A DNA stretch of 64,000 nucleotides from Flavobacteriaceae bacterium Ap0902 (GTDB lineage: Bacteria; Bacteroidota; Bacteroidia; Flavobacteriales; Weeksellaceae), in NCBI GenBank assembly GCA_009835005.1, contig WTFG01000002.1, positions 248,001 through 312,000 of the forward strand. The letters run 5' to 3'. Under the pieces are notes generated by a model. The model did no database searches, was not told the DNA's origin, and saw only the letters and a program-made list of their open reading frames with translations. This document shows, piece by piece, positions 1 through 8,524 of the stretch (position 1 is the first letter of the stretch; the number at the start of each line of letters is the position of its first letter). The translations under genes were made by a program, and so were the position numbers.

Positions 1-43
1 CCAGAAACTAAAAGAAAAACACTTAGACGCAGGCAGAGGATAA
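1..43 (+). CDS. possible 3' end of a gene entering from the left edge
   Basis: One plus-strand frame is open from the window edge to a TAA at 41-43 and reads as a charged tail ending in LDAGRG. A second frame is also open, to a TAA at 46-48, so the frame cannot be decided from so little sequence. The product is unknown. It would converge on the thioredoxin-like gene that follows on the minus strand. Confidence 0.25.
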   Translation, partial: QKLKEKHLDAGRG

Positions 44-59
44 ATTAAAACATGAACAT

Positions 60-428
60 TTAAGAAAAATCTTCTATAAACGTCAAAGTTTTTTCTTTCA
101 ACATAGGATAAGGGATTAAGCCATTGTGCTTATCCCTTACTTTTTTATCATGAATAAAAAGAAGCGTTGGTACAGATTGGATAGCAAAATGTTGAGCCAA
201 TGCAGGATTCATATCAATATCCACCACACCAATCCTAATCCTATCTTTAACCTCATCTTCCTTGGCCAATCTATTCACAAGCGAAATCATCACATGACAA
301 GGCTGACACCAACTCGCTTTAAAATCAAGGAGAACTGGCTTATCATAATTAAAAATAAGATCATTGAAGTTAGCATCCGTAATTTCTAACGGTTTGGTAG
401 AAGCTTTGGACTTGAATAAGTTAAACAT
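60..428 (-). CDS. thioredoxin family protein
   Basis: A 122-residue protein with the thioredoxin fold. The redox motif WCQPC sits at residues 40-44, and the cis-proline segment SVPTLLF lies near residue 85. There is no signal peptide, so it should act in the cytoplasm as a dithiol-disulfide reductant. The active-site dipeptide is Gln-Pro instead of the Gly-Pro of classical thioredoxin, which usually changes the redox potential. A second, classical WCGPC thioredoxin is encoded at 60610-60984, so this is likely a specialised paralogue. The fold assignment is clear; the substrate is not known. Confidence 0.9.
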   Translation of the reverse strand: MFNLFKSKASTKPLEITDANFNDLIFNYDKPVLLDFKASWCQPCHVMISLVNRLAKEDEVKDRIRIGVVDIDMNPALAQHFAIQSVPTLLFIHDKKVRDKHNGLIPYPMLKEKTLTFIEDFS

Positions 429-736
429 GGTATCAATTTAAGTAAGGCTAAAATAAACGGAAATAAAATCAATACCAAGAATTTATACATATTTAAAGAT
501 AGAAATAAGTATGTATAGGAGCCAGGAACCTGCTTTATGTTTCAATCTCTTCTCTTAATCTTTACAAATTATCTAGAAAAAGGAGCTTCCGCTGGTCGCT
601 CTTTTTCGTCGTAATTTGTTTGCAGATTCAGAAAAGAGGATTTCCACGCCAATCAGGGCTATAATTACGCTCGTATGACTTCTGTCATTAATTATAAAAT
701 ATTTCAATCAAATCGGATAAACCTGAATATAAATCA
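429..736. other. intergenic stretch with an imperfect hairpin
   Basis: No convincing gene is present in these 308 bases. An imperfect hairpin spans 576-607: arms of A-rich GGAGC and GCTC-T-rich with one bulge and an 11-base loop. It could be a terminator or a fragment of a dispersed intergenic repeat. The rest holds nothing recognisable. Confidence 0.35.
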
Positions 737-744
737 TAATTTTG
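737..744 (+). promoter_or_regulatory. Bacteroidota -7 promoter box
   Basis: TAATTTTG matches the Bacteroidota housekeeping -7 consensus TAnnTTTG, 15 bases before the GTG start of the TRIC-like gene. No clear TTG -33 element is seen at the expected distance. Transcription would start only a few bases before the start codon. Confidence 0.55.
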
Positions 745-759
745 CCAAAATTTTGAATA

Positions 760-1392
760 GTGGAATTAACACACGAGAACTTTTCCTTTGTAATAGAAAT
801 ACTAGGCACCATAGCCTTTGCCATGTCGGGCGCCTTCGCTGCCATGCAGTATAAGTTAGATCCATTTGGAGTTCTCATCATCGCCTTTGCTACTGCTGTA
901 GGGGGTGGAACCATACGGGATTTGATGCTAGACGTACCCATATTTTGGATGCATGACAACTATACCTTTGCCATTATTTTTGTGACAACCATTATCGCAA
1001 TGATTTTTAAATCGCTGGAAACAAGTTTTAAAAACACCCTTTTTATATTTGACTCTTTAGGTTTAGGATTATTTACAATTGTGGGGATTCAAAAGGGGTT
1101 TGATGCTGGGTTTGGTGCTATATTATGTATCACCTTAGGTACCATTACAGGTTGTTTTGGAGGTATGCTCAGAGATATTTTAATCAACAGAATACCGCTC
1201 TTATTACGAGAAGAAATTTATGCGACCGCTTGTATTGTTGGGGGTGCAGCCTTTATCTTTTTAAATAATTTCACACATTTATCTAATACAATTATACAAA
1301 TAATTACCATTGCGGTTATCGTTCTTATTCGCGTAATTGCCGTAAAATATCATTTACAAATTCCCAAATTTTATGTACCGCATGAGGATTAA
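760..1392 (+). CDS. TRIC/UPF0126 family membrane channel protein
   Basis: A 210-residue, seven-helix membrane protein made of two similar halves. Each half carries a glycine-rich motif followed by Arg-Asp: GGGTIRD near residue 50 and GGMLRD near 135. This is the signature of the trimeric intracellular cation channel family (UPF0126, YadS-like). Prokaryotic members have been shown to conduct monovalent cations, but the physiological role is open. The start is GTG at 760, chosen because the helix-rich N-terminus begins there and a -7 box precedes it. It converges with the outer-membrane protein gene at 1419. Confidence 0.88.
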   Translation: MELTHENFSFVIEILGTIAFAMSGAFAAMQYKLDPFGVLIIAFATAVGGGTIRDLMLDVPIFWMHDNYTFAIIFVTTIIAMIFKSLETSFKNTLFIFDSLGLGLFTIVGIQKGFDAGFGAILCITLGTITGCFGGMLRDILINRIPLLLREEIYATACIVGGAAFIFLNNFTHLSNTIIQIITIAVIVLIRVIAVKYHLQIPKFYVPHED

Positions 1393-1418
1393 AACGCAAT
1401 TCTAATTAAAAAGTAAAT

Positions 1419-4070
1419 TTAAAACTTCACTTTTAGGCTTCCAATAATATATCTTCCTAATGTTTCTCTGGTATTCACAACCGTATAGAAATCATTATAA
1501 GAATTTGAAACGATGCTATTATTATTCAATAAATTACCTGCTGTTAAATAGGCATAAACACGTTTGGCAGGTTTAAACCTAAGCGATGCCATCAAATCAT
1601 GATTACGATTAATGTTATCGCCGTTGCTATATTGATTATTAAAAGTGTATTCTGATTGGAATAAAAACTTGTCAGATATCACCCAAGCAGATTTCAAAAA
1701 GGGATTCAGGTTGATGAATTCATTCTCTAGAAAATTATTCTTATAGTTGTTTTGCAAATAACTTAAACCTGCATTTATTTCTAACTTTTTTCTTATTTTA
1801 AATGTATTGGTAAGTGTAGCGCTATATAGGGTAGAGGTGTTTTCTAAATTCACTTGATTGCTTCTAGATGCAAAAATTGAATGGCTAGCGGTGGCATTTA
1901 ATTTTAAACTATATACTTTACTAAATCTTTTACTTCCATAGAGTCTTGCCGCCCAAGTATCCTCTGGCATATCAGAATTAAACGGTGTGGTAAATTGAAT
2001 TAAATCCTGAAACAATCCTTCCATGCGTATATTGTTTATTTTCTTAGTATAACTCGCATTCATCCATAAATTAAAGAAACTAAAAGCATTGAACACCCTA
2101 TAACTCAAATCCACCTGATGAAATTTTGTTTCTTTTAAATCTGGATTCCCACGGAAAATACTATAATAGTTATCAATATTATACGCATCTGTGAGTTCTC
2201 TAATCTGGGGAATTTCATAAGTTTGTTTATAGTTTAAGTTCAAAGATTTACTCATGCTAAAGGCATATTCTGCCTCTAAATGAGGTAAAACGCGAGTGAT
2301 TTCTCTAGAACTATGGGTTCTATTTCCTTTATTTTCTGTTTTATATCGATGCAACCCAGCACCCACATCCACTTTTAATTTTTTAAATTTCTTGGTATAG
2401 GTAGCATCCGCATATAATTCTGTGAAATTAAAATCCATATCGGCAGGGGTGAAGTCATTCACAATGGGCTGATTACGATCTAGGATTTCATTTTCTAAAT
2501 TTTGAGTGCTATAATTGGCTCCCAATTTAATTCTAAGATTACTGAGGTTGGTTATCAAATGATTATAAATCGCTAATCCTTGCAGCGTATGAGCATTTAA
2601 ATCTTCTTTTTGGTTTAAAATATAGCCATCATTTGTGGGGTTAAAATCAAAAAATGTAGGGAATAACGCATCCGTAGAATTCAATCTTAAATCTGGTGCC
2701 TCCTTTTGGTAAGAGTGCGTCAAATACAATCCAAAATTATCATTGATACCCACTTTTCTAATGTAATTTAAACGTTGAAGGAGATGTGAGTTTTCTCTTT
2801 TATTCTTAGAATTTCTAAACTGAATCGGCGTTTTATCCTCATTTAAAAAGCTGGTAATGGCAGATATGTTATCTGCGTTTTGCTGGTTAAAGTTTACCCT
2901 ATATTTTATGTTTGCTTTTGGGCTAACATTATAATCTATTTTTAATCTAGAGATAAAAGAAAATATATTTTGACTATTCGTATTCTCATCACGTTGCGTA
3001 AATGCTGGGTAAATTCTCTCTGTAGTCGATTTATAATTTAAATCATTAACCGTGGCTAGTGCAAAAGCGGTCACATTCATTTTGTTATTCGGTTCATACC
3101 CCAAATGCAACGCACCCAAATGATTTTTCATGCTGGTTGCTTTTTCTCCAGCACCAAACATCACATTGCGCATGCTATTTCTAAGGGCCATAGAACCACC
3201 TTCTTCTGTAAACTCTGATATACCACCCAAAAACTGAAAGTAATCTTCATTATCAAAAACTTCTTTGCCAAAAGTATTAAAATCAGAAATTAACGTTGCA
3301 TCTGTTTTACGGCTAAATCTAAATAACTTTTCTTGTAAATCATAATGTTGATCTGCATCGCCACCAACTGTAATATTCCCAAAAATGAGGTTTTTCTTAT
3401 CCTCTTTGAGTGTAATGTTTAATTCTGGTTGTTCATCATCTTGCAGCGAATTAGCAAAAGGATTAGATTTAAACTTTTTATTTAATTGAATTTTATCCAC
3501 CGCATCAGACGGTAAATTTTTGGTTAATAACTTGGTGTTTCCTCCAAAGATTTCTCTTCCTTCTACCTTGATAGAATTGATTTCTTTTCCTTGATAATAT
3601 ACCTTTCCATTTTCAACTTGTATTCCTGGTAATTTCTTTAAAATATCTTCTAAATCTTCTTCTTCACCCGTTTTAAAGGAATCTGCATCATATTCAATCG
3701 TATCACCTTTCATCTTGATAGGCACCCGACCCTTGGCAATCACATCTTGTAATTTTACCGTACTTTGATTTAAGATAATCTTTTCTCGTTTGCTTTTATC
3801 CAGATTTACCTTATGTACCAGTGGCTCGTAGGACAAATGCTCTATTTCTAATTCATAACTTTTACCACAAGGCATTTCTAGTTTGAATTCTCCTTGATTA
3901 TCAGAAAATGTATAACCTGCGCTATTGTCATTCTCATCAAATGCAGTAATAGAAGCATCATATACGGGAAGATTCAATGAGTCTAAAAGCATAGCCCTGT
4001 AAATGCATTGCTCTTGGGCAAAGGGAAAAAGAGAGCATAAAATAAAGCAAAGAAGTAGGAATTTTTTCAT
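1419..4070 (-). CDS. TonB-receptor-like outer membrane beta-barrel protein
   Basis: An 883-residue outer-membrane protein. The start at 4070 is preferred over the longer frame reaching 4154 because it opens directly with a signal peptide (MKKFLLLCFILCSLFPFAQ). An Ig-like carboxypeptidase-regulatory domain follows (about 20-110), then a plug-like domain containing KLPGIQVENG and VEGREIFGG (about 130-230). A long C-terminal barrel ends in a terminal beta-strand finishing with KVKF. This is the Oar/TonB-dependent receptor-like class common in flavobacteria. No TonB-box evidence was found, so active transport is not proven. Two GLPGLI genes lie just upstream on the same strand, separated by a 134-bp inverted-repeat element. 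Confidence 0.85.
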   Translation of the reverse strand: MKKFLLLCFILCSLFPFAQEQCIYRAMLLDSLNLPVYDASITAFDENDNSAGYTFSDNQGEFKLEMPCGKSYELEIEHLSYEPLVHKVNLDKSKREKIILNQSTVKLQDVIAKGRVPIKMKGDTIEYDADSFKTGEEEDLEDILKKLPGIQVENGKVYYQGKEINSIKVEGREIFGGNTKLLTKNLPSDAVDKIQLNKKFKSNPFANSLQDDEQPELNITLKEDKKNLIFGNITVGGDADQHYDLQEKLFRFSRKTDATLISDFNTFGKEVFDNEDYFQFLGGISEFTEEGGSMALRNSMRNVMFGAGEKATSMKNHLGALHLGYEPNNKMNVTAFALATVNDLNYKSTTERIYPAFTQRDENTNSQNIFSFISRLKIDYNVSPKANIKYRVNFNQQNADNISAITSFLNEDKTPIQFRNSKNKRENSHLLQRLNYIRKVGINDNFGLYLTHSYQKEAPDLRLNSTDALFPTFFDFNPTNDGYILNQKEDLNAHTLQGLAIYNHLITNLSNLRIKLGANYSTQNLENEILDRNQPIVNDFTPADMDFNFTELYADATYTKKFKKLKVDVGAGLHRYKTENKGNRTHSSREITRVLPHLEAEYAFSMSKSLNLNYKQTYEIPQIRELTDAYNIDNYYSIFRGNPDLKETKFHQVDLSYRVFNAFSFFNLWMNASYTKKINNIRMEGLFQDLIQFTTPFNSDMPEDTWAARLYGSKRFSKVYSLKLNATASHSIFASRSNQVNLENTSTLYSATLTNTFKIRKKLEINAGLSYLQNNYKNNFLENEFINLNPFLKSAWVISDKFLFQSEYTFNNQYSNGDNINRNHDLMASLRFKPAKRVYAYLTAGNLLNNNSIVSNSYNDFYTVVNTRETLGRYIIGSLKVKF

Positions 4071-4130
4071 AAAATTATACTTATCAAAATCAGACGTTAG
4101 GGTAGTGAGAATGTTATATTCAAAAAAATA

Positions 4131-4264
4131 AAGTAGCCGTCTCAAAACCTTCAAAACTGGTCATCATGAACTTGATTCAGAATCTTAATTGGTTTAAAAA
4201 CCAGTTTATGATGAGACCTGAAATAAATTCAGGGCGTCAAAGGTGGTGTTAGAGACGGCTACTT
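4131..4264. repeat. 134-bp MITE/REP-like element with 13-bp terminal inverted repeats
   Basis: AAGTAGCCGTCTC at 4131-4143 is exactly mirrored by GAGACGGCTACTT at 4252-4264. Inside are a TGGTTT/AAACCA stem near 4190-4203 and a CCTGAA/TTCAGG stem near 4218-4234. The sides also carry degenerate copies of a CATCATGAAC...TTCAG-type word of the kind often scattered between flavobacterial genes. The repeat lies between a GLPGLI gene and the barrel gene, so it may also act as a transcript hairpin. No target-site duplication is obvious. Confidence 0.6.
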
Positions 4265-4291
4265 GTGAATATTTTTTATTATTAGAATCTT

Positions 4292-5059
4292 CTATTCTGT
4301 GTCAACACCTTCCTGCATCATTGCTTTATATTTCTCTTGCAAAGCCTTGATTTCTGCTTCAAATTCTGACTGGGTAACTACCTTACCATCTTCTGGTTTT
4401 TCAATTTTTATTTCCTCTTCTTTTACCATTACCTTTTTGGCTAGAACAGTGACATCAGCCCCATTCATTTTGAATTCAGACTTTAAGATAAGCCCTGGCA
4501 AACCCCAAAGATTGCTGGGACCATCTTTAATGGCAATTTTGGGCGCAAACCATGCTACGGCATTAATGGTGTCGTTTTGATATACAAAGTACCCATTCGC
4601 TTTTCTAGTCTCAAAGCCTGCGATATTTTCTTTTTCTCTGGTCACCGTCCAATGGAAATCTGTTAAAGTATCTTGGATTAAATATTGTGTTCCTGGCACT
4701 TCTACTGGTTTGCGATATTCATTGGCTTCAATATTTTTATAAAGAACCCCTTTGTCAAATTGCTTCATTTGTTGGGCAATCATACCGCCTTGATCTTGCG
4801 CATTGGTAATCTGATCTACCATTTTATAAGAAGATTCATTGCCATTGGTTTTCAATACATAATCTAGAAAAACACCATCTTCTAATTCTTGTTTTATTTG
4901 GTCTTCTACCATGGCACGGTATTGAGAAGGAACGTTTTTCATCACCTCTTCTAGTTCCATATCCATTTCCATCTGGTAGTTAACTTCTAAAAACTGTTTT
5001 TCCTGTGCCATCGTAAACACAGAAAAACATAAGGCTATTAATAAACTTAATTTTTTCAT
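4292..5059 (-). CDS. GLPGLI family secreted protein
   Basis: A 255-residue protein of the GLPGLI family (TIGR01200). The start at 5059 begins a signal peptide (MKKLSLLIALCFSVFTMAQ), so the in-frame codons before it are discarded. The family hallmark is WGLPGLIL near residue 180. It is preceded by a WFAPKIAIKDGP stretch typical of the family and by the conserved segment DFHWTVTREK. The family is periplasmic or surface-exposed with no known biochemical function. It sits next to a second GLPGLI gene (54 bp away) and an outer-membrane barrel gene, an arrangement repeated at 48-53 kb. Confidence 0.88.
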   Translation of the reverse strand: MKKLSLLIALCFSVFTMAQEKQFLEVNYQMEMDMELEEVMKNVPSQYRAMVEDQIKQELEDGVFLDYVLKTNGNESSYKMVDQITNAQDQGGMIAQQMKQFDKGVLYKNIEANEYRKPVEVPGTQYLIQDTLTDFHWTVTREKENIAGFETRKANGYFVYQNDTINAVAWFAPKIAIKDGPSNLWGLPGLILKSEFKMNGADVTVLAKKVMVKEEEIKIEKPEDGKVVTQSEFEAEIKALQEKYKAMMQEGVDTE

Positions 5060-5113
5060 CGGGTTATACATTTTATAAACTATAAGTAGCTATGAAAATT
5101 GGTTTGTTACATA

Positions 5114-5863
5114 TTAATCAGAAGTATCAACGCCACTTTCTCTCATTTCTTTAAACTTTGTAGAGATTTCTTGCATGATAGCCATATATTCTTTTTCGCT
5201 TATCACCTTACCACCCGTCGGTTTTTCAATTTTTGCTTCGCTATCTACTTTTAATTCTTGTGCCTGAAAATAAAACCTTGTATTTTCTTCATTATTCAAA
5301 GCCACATCAACTTTTAAAATCAGACCAGGTAGACCCCAGTAATCTGCAGGACCTGTTTTCATGGCTATTTTTGGCGCATACCAAGCGGTGATCGTTCTCA
5401 TACTATCTGTGTGCATTGCCTTCCTTACTTCATAACCTAATATTTGATCTTTTTCTCGGGTAATCTTCCAATCAAAGTCCTCTAAAGTGTCTTTAATAAT
5501 ATAATTTTCATTAAAACTTTTTCTGAGTTCTAGAACTTCTTTGGTTATAATATTCTTATAATTAAAAGTACCTCCTGCGGATACAGAAATTTTCATTCCA
5601 TTTTCTTGAGGTAAATCATTGTTAATTTTTTCCACTTTTTTATAAGTAGATTCGGTAGAAGTTGTCACTAAATCAAAGTAATGCACTTCTTCCATGGCAT
5701 CCTTCAACATTTTCTTATATGCTTCTTTTTGAGCGGTAGGTACATCTAAATCACTAAAATCATCTTCAATTTTCATCTGAGATGAATAGGTAATCTTTAA
5801 AATCTCTTGTGCATTTATTACAGAAAATAGGATAAGCGCAAACAATGCTAAATAATATTTCAT
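5114..5863 (-). CDS. GLPGLI family secreted protein
   Basis: A 249-residue paralogue of the preceding gene, with a signal peptide (MKYYLALFALILFSVINAQ), DFDWKITREK, WYAPKIAMKTGP and the family motif WGLPGLIL. Both proteins end in a similar acidic tail with GVDT. Tandem duplication is the simplest origin. Function is unknown; the shared Trp, Pro and Gly positions suggest a conserved beta fold. Confidence 0.88.
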   Translation of the reverse strand: MKYYLALFALILFSVINAQEILKITYSSQMKIEDDFSDLDVPTAQKEAYKKMLKDAMEEVHYFDLVTTSTESTYKKVEKINNDLPQENGMKISVSAGGTFNYKNIITKEVLELRKSFNENYIIKDTLEDFDWKITREKDQILGYEVRKAMHTDSMRTITAWYAPKIAMKTGPADYWGLPGLILKVDVALNNEENTRFYFQAQELKVDSEAKIEKPTGGKVISEKEYMAIMQEISTKFKEMRESGVDTSD

Positions 5864-5914
5864 TTTTATAAAATTTAAATTTAAAACTTTATAAAAATAG
5901 CATTTAATTCGAAT

Positions 5915-6904
5915 TTACGCTAATTTATCTACGGTTTTTCTACCGACAATAAAGTATTGCCAAGGAACGAATTTATGTTTCCAGAATTTTGTAGAAACCT
6001 TGCGACGGCTTTTATAATATTTTCCTAATTGCTGATAGAAACTGATATGAGCACGGAAAATCGCTTTGAAATGTCCAAAACCATTCTCATTATAAATCCA
6101 GAAGACCACAGCGGTGATGCCATCCAATACCATCCGTGAGAAAACTACAGGAACCAGTTTATATTGAGGCAAATTCCTCACGAGCATCCAAAGACTATTA
6201 CGGAAATTCAGGTAAGTTTTTTGCGGACTATTGGATAGGGTAGCCCCACCTATATGATATACAGTGGATTGTCCTGTGTAATAAATCTTTTTACCTGTGT
6301 TATTGATACGCCAACATAAATCAATTTCTTCCATGTGGGCAAAGAAATTGGCATCAAATCCTTCTTGTTTCCAGAATTCATCTGACCTTATAAATAAGCA
6401 AGCTCCTGTGGCCCAAAAAATTTGAATTTCATCATCATATTGTCCTGTGTCTTTTTCTAAAGTCCAGAAAACGCGCCCTCTACAATACGGGTATCCAAAA
6501 TTGTCTAGAAAACCACCACCCGCACCAGCATATTCAAATTTATTGCGCTCATTATAATCTAAAATTTTAGGTTGAATGGCCGCAATATTTTCATTCTCAA
6601 AAAGCCGATACATGGGATCTAGCCAATGAGGCGTTACTTCAATATCCGAATTTAAAAGACAATATACATCAGCATCTATATGCTTTAAACCTTCATTATA
6701 GCCACCTGCAAAACCTGAATTCTCTGCATTCTGAATCACTTGAACTTGTGGGAAATTTTTTTGAATAAACGATACAGAGTCATCTGTGGAAGCGTTGTCT
6801 ATTACATAGATAGCTGCACCTGTAGAATATTCTATAATTTTCGGGAGAAATTCTGCCAGTAAATCCTTACCATTCCAGTTCAATATAGCGATTGCAATTT
6901 TCAA
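5915..6904 (-). CDS. family 2 glycosyltransferase
   Basis: A 329-residue GT-A fold transferase. The N-terminus has NWNG and VIDNASTDDS for nucleotide-sugar binding, a LLNSDIEV acidic motif that should bind the metal, and a WATGACLFIRSDEF acceptor-side segment followed by EEIDLCWR. This pattern is typical of rhamnosyltransferase-like GT2 enzymes acting on surface polysaccharides. Its first four bases overlap the end of the acyltransferase gene (6901-6904), so the two are translationally coupled and likely serve envelope glycolipid synthesis. The sugar and acceptor cannot be read from the sequence. Confidence 0.87.
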   Translation of the reverse strand: MKIAIAILNWNGKDLLAEFLPKIIEYSTGAAIYVIDNASTDDSVSFIQKNFPQVQVIQNAENSGFAGGYNEGLKHIDADVYCLLNSDIEVTPHWLDPMYRLFENENIAAIQPKILDYNERNKFEYAGAGGGFLDNFGYPYCRGRVFWTLEKDTGQYDDEIQIFWATGACLFIRSDEFWKQEGFDANFFAHMEEIDLCWRINNTGKKIYYTGQSTVYHIGGATLSNSPQKTYLNFRNSLWMLVRNLPQYKLVPVVFSRMVLDGITAVVFWIYNENGFGHFKAIFRAHISFYQQLGKYYKSRRKVSTKFWKHKFVPWQYFIVGRKTVDKLA

Positions 6905-7770
6905 TAGTCTTTTCCTTTTTTATATTTCCAGCGGTTATGAGACCATAACCAATTAGAAGGGTCTGCTTTTATATTTTCTTCTAATAAATAATAGAATTTA
7001 TGTACAACTTCATTGGGCATAAAAGCTTTGCCATTAGGCATGATTTCAATAAATTCATAGGTGTAATGTCCTCTGCTCGTTTTTGTAATATGTATGTACA
7101 CAGCAGCCATATTTTTCTTTCTAATAAGTTTATCATAACCTTGAAAAACTGGAGCATTGTGATTGAAGAAATCTAAATCATAATGAATTTTAGAAAAATG
7201 AGGACGTTGATCAGACACCATTAGAAAAGTGCTTTCCCCGTTGTTGGGTGCTTGCATCACCTTTCTAGCAGTTTCTTTCATGGTGATGACCTGCGTGCCG
7301 AATGATTCTCTGGACTTGATAGTTAATTCATTTATGGCTTTATTATTAGAGGGGTAGTAAACGGCATAAGATTTCTTACTAGGCAACGAACTGGTAAGAC
7401 CTATTAGCCATTCCCAATTAAAAATATGTCCACAGAGAAGCACTAGATTCTTATTCTCTGCTTTAATCTTATGTAGAACTTCTAGGTTTTTAAAAGTAAG
7501 TCTTTGGTCTAATTGATCTTGTGTGATATGCAAGGACTTCACAGATTCCATAGGGAAATCACAGAGATGCCGAAAAAATTTATTTTTAATTCTTTTAATT
7601 TCCTTATCTGTTTTTTCTGGAAAAGCAATCTTGAGATTTTTAGTAACTATGTGGCTTCTATATTGAATGAAATATTTTTGAAAAAAGAACAAAATATCTG
7701 CAATAGCATATAACACGCCTAATGGAAGACGAGAAAATAATACCAATATTTTAGCCAGTAGATTATTCAT
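6901..7770 (-). CDS. LpxL/HtrB-like lipid A biosynthesis acyltransferase
   Basis: A 289-residue member of the lysophospholipid/lipid A acyltransferase family (LpxL-LpxM type). It has an N-terminal membrane helix, the HX4E-type catalytic motif in CGHIFNWEW near residue 115, and a downstream SDQRPHFS segment. Members transfer a secondary acyl chain to lipid A at the inner face of the cytoplasmic membrane. It is coupled to the glycosyltransferase downstream. Confidence 0.85.
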   Translation of the reverse strand: MNNLLAKILVLFSRLPLGVLYAIADILFFFQKYFIQYRSHIVTKNLKIAFPEKTDKEIKRIKNKFFRHLCDFPMESVKSLHITQDQLDQRLTFKNLEVLHKIKAENKNLVLLCGHIFNWEWLIGLTSSLPSKKSYAVYYPSNNKAINELTIKSRESFGTQVITMKETARKVMQAPNNGESTFLMVSDQRPHFSKIHYDLDFFNHNAPVFQGYDKLIRKKNMAAVYIHITKTSRGHYTYEFIEIMPNGKAFMPNEVVHKFYYLLEENIKADPSNWLWSHNRWKYKKGKDY

Positions 7771-7797
7771 AGAAAAGCAAAAATAAGATTATTCAAT

Positions 7798-7805
7798 TAC
7801 ATTTG
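7798..7805 (+). promoter_or_regulatory. -7 promoter box of a dead gene
   Basis: TACATTTG fits the TAnnTTTG consensus seven bases before the ATG at 7812. The gene behind it is inactivated, so this is probably a leftover promoter. Confidence 0.45.
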
Positions 7806-7811
7806 CACTCC

Positions 7812-8149
7812 ATGAATTAACAACCTTCATATAAAATTTATTTATCTGTTTATCTGTTACAGAATTTCCAGTCGAGTGGGATAAAATAGGAGATAATATC
7901 TTTTTAAAAACTTCCTATTTACAGGGGCAAGAAATAACCTTACCAAGGAATATGAAAGTTTACTATGTTGTATTTTTTAATATAGATAAACTCATACGCA
8001 AATGTGTTTTTCAAAGGATTGAATTAAATAGTAGACAATTATTTAAACAAAAATATCAAGGTTTAAAGAAGTATTTGGCACGTTTCATAGATTCCAATAT
8101 GTATTCTATCTTATGGATTATTAAAACATGCCAACCCCATCATAAATAA
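7812..8149 (+). pseudogene. decayed FemAB/GNAT-like (peptidogalycan-type) acyltransferase fragment
   Basis: The segment codes for the N-terminal third of a family common in flavobacteria, usually annotated as GNAT or peptidogalycan biosynthesis protein. Recognisable pieces are KIYLSV, EFPVEWDKIGDNIFL, NMKVYYVVFF and GLKKYLARFIDSNM. Three lesions are visible. Codon 3 is a TAA stop at 7818-7820. The 8-mer TATCTGTT is tandemly duplicated at 7843-7850 and 7851-7858 and shifts the frame; removing one copy joins SV directly to TEF. The remaining two thirds of the protein are missing after about 8148. Family recognition is from memory of the conserved pattern, with no search run. Confidence 0.7.
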
Positions 8150-8232
8150 AAGGCTTCAATCTATCTTTAATTACCTATTATAAGCCTAAATCCTTCATCC
8201 TAAGAAATCCATTTAAAAATTAGATTTAAATT

Positions 8233-8523
8233 TTATTCAATCAAAAATCGTGTTTGTTTGCGTAATTGCTTGATTTCTTTTTGCATTTCTTTCATACGTT
8301 CTACCATGTGACGCATGGCATCTATGCCTTCTAAATTGATTCCTAAATCATAATGCCACCTTTTAAACATCTCTAAATCGGGTAGATCCTCCGTTGCCAA
8401 ATATTGATTATTTTCTCTGGTTTCTATATGTAAAATACCCTCTTTCTCCAGTGCTATAATAAAGGAAGACTCTATATTTTCATTCGTACAATATTCTGTG
8501 ATTTTAATATATTTCGTTTCCAT
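8233..8523 (-). CDS. cbpM: chaperone modulator CbpM
   Basis: A 96-residue MerR-like small protein with an N-terminal winged-helix region. Its C-terminal helix is coiled (MVERMKEMQKEIKQL). CbpM binds the J-domain of CbpA and inhibits its co-chaperone and DNA-binding activities. The partner gene cbpA ends one base before this gene starts, giving a two-gene operon. Confidence 0.86.
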   Translation of the reverse strand: METKYIKITEYCTNENIESSFIIALEKEGILHIETRENNQYLATEDLPDLEMFKRWHYDLGINLEGIDAMRHMVERMKEMQKEIKQLRKQTRFLIE

Positions 8524-8524
8524 T

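Noticed and set aside
4292-4580. 93-codon plus-strand frame
   Set aside because: Antisense shadow of the GLPGLI gene.
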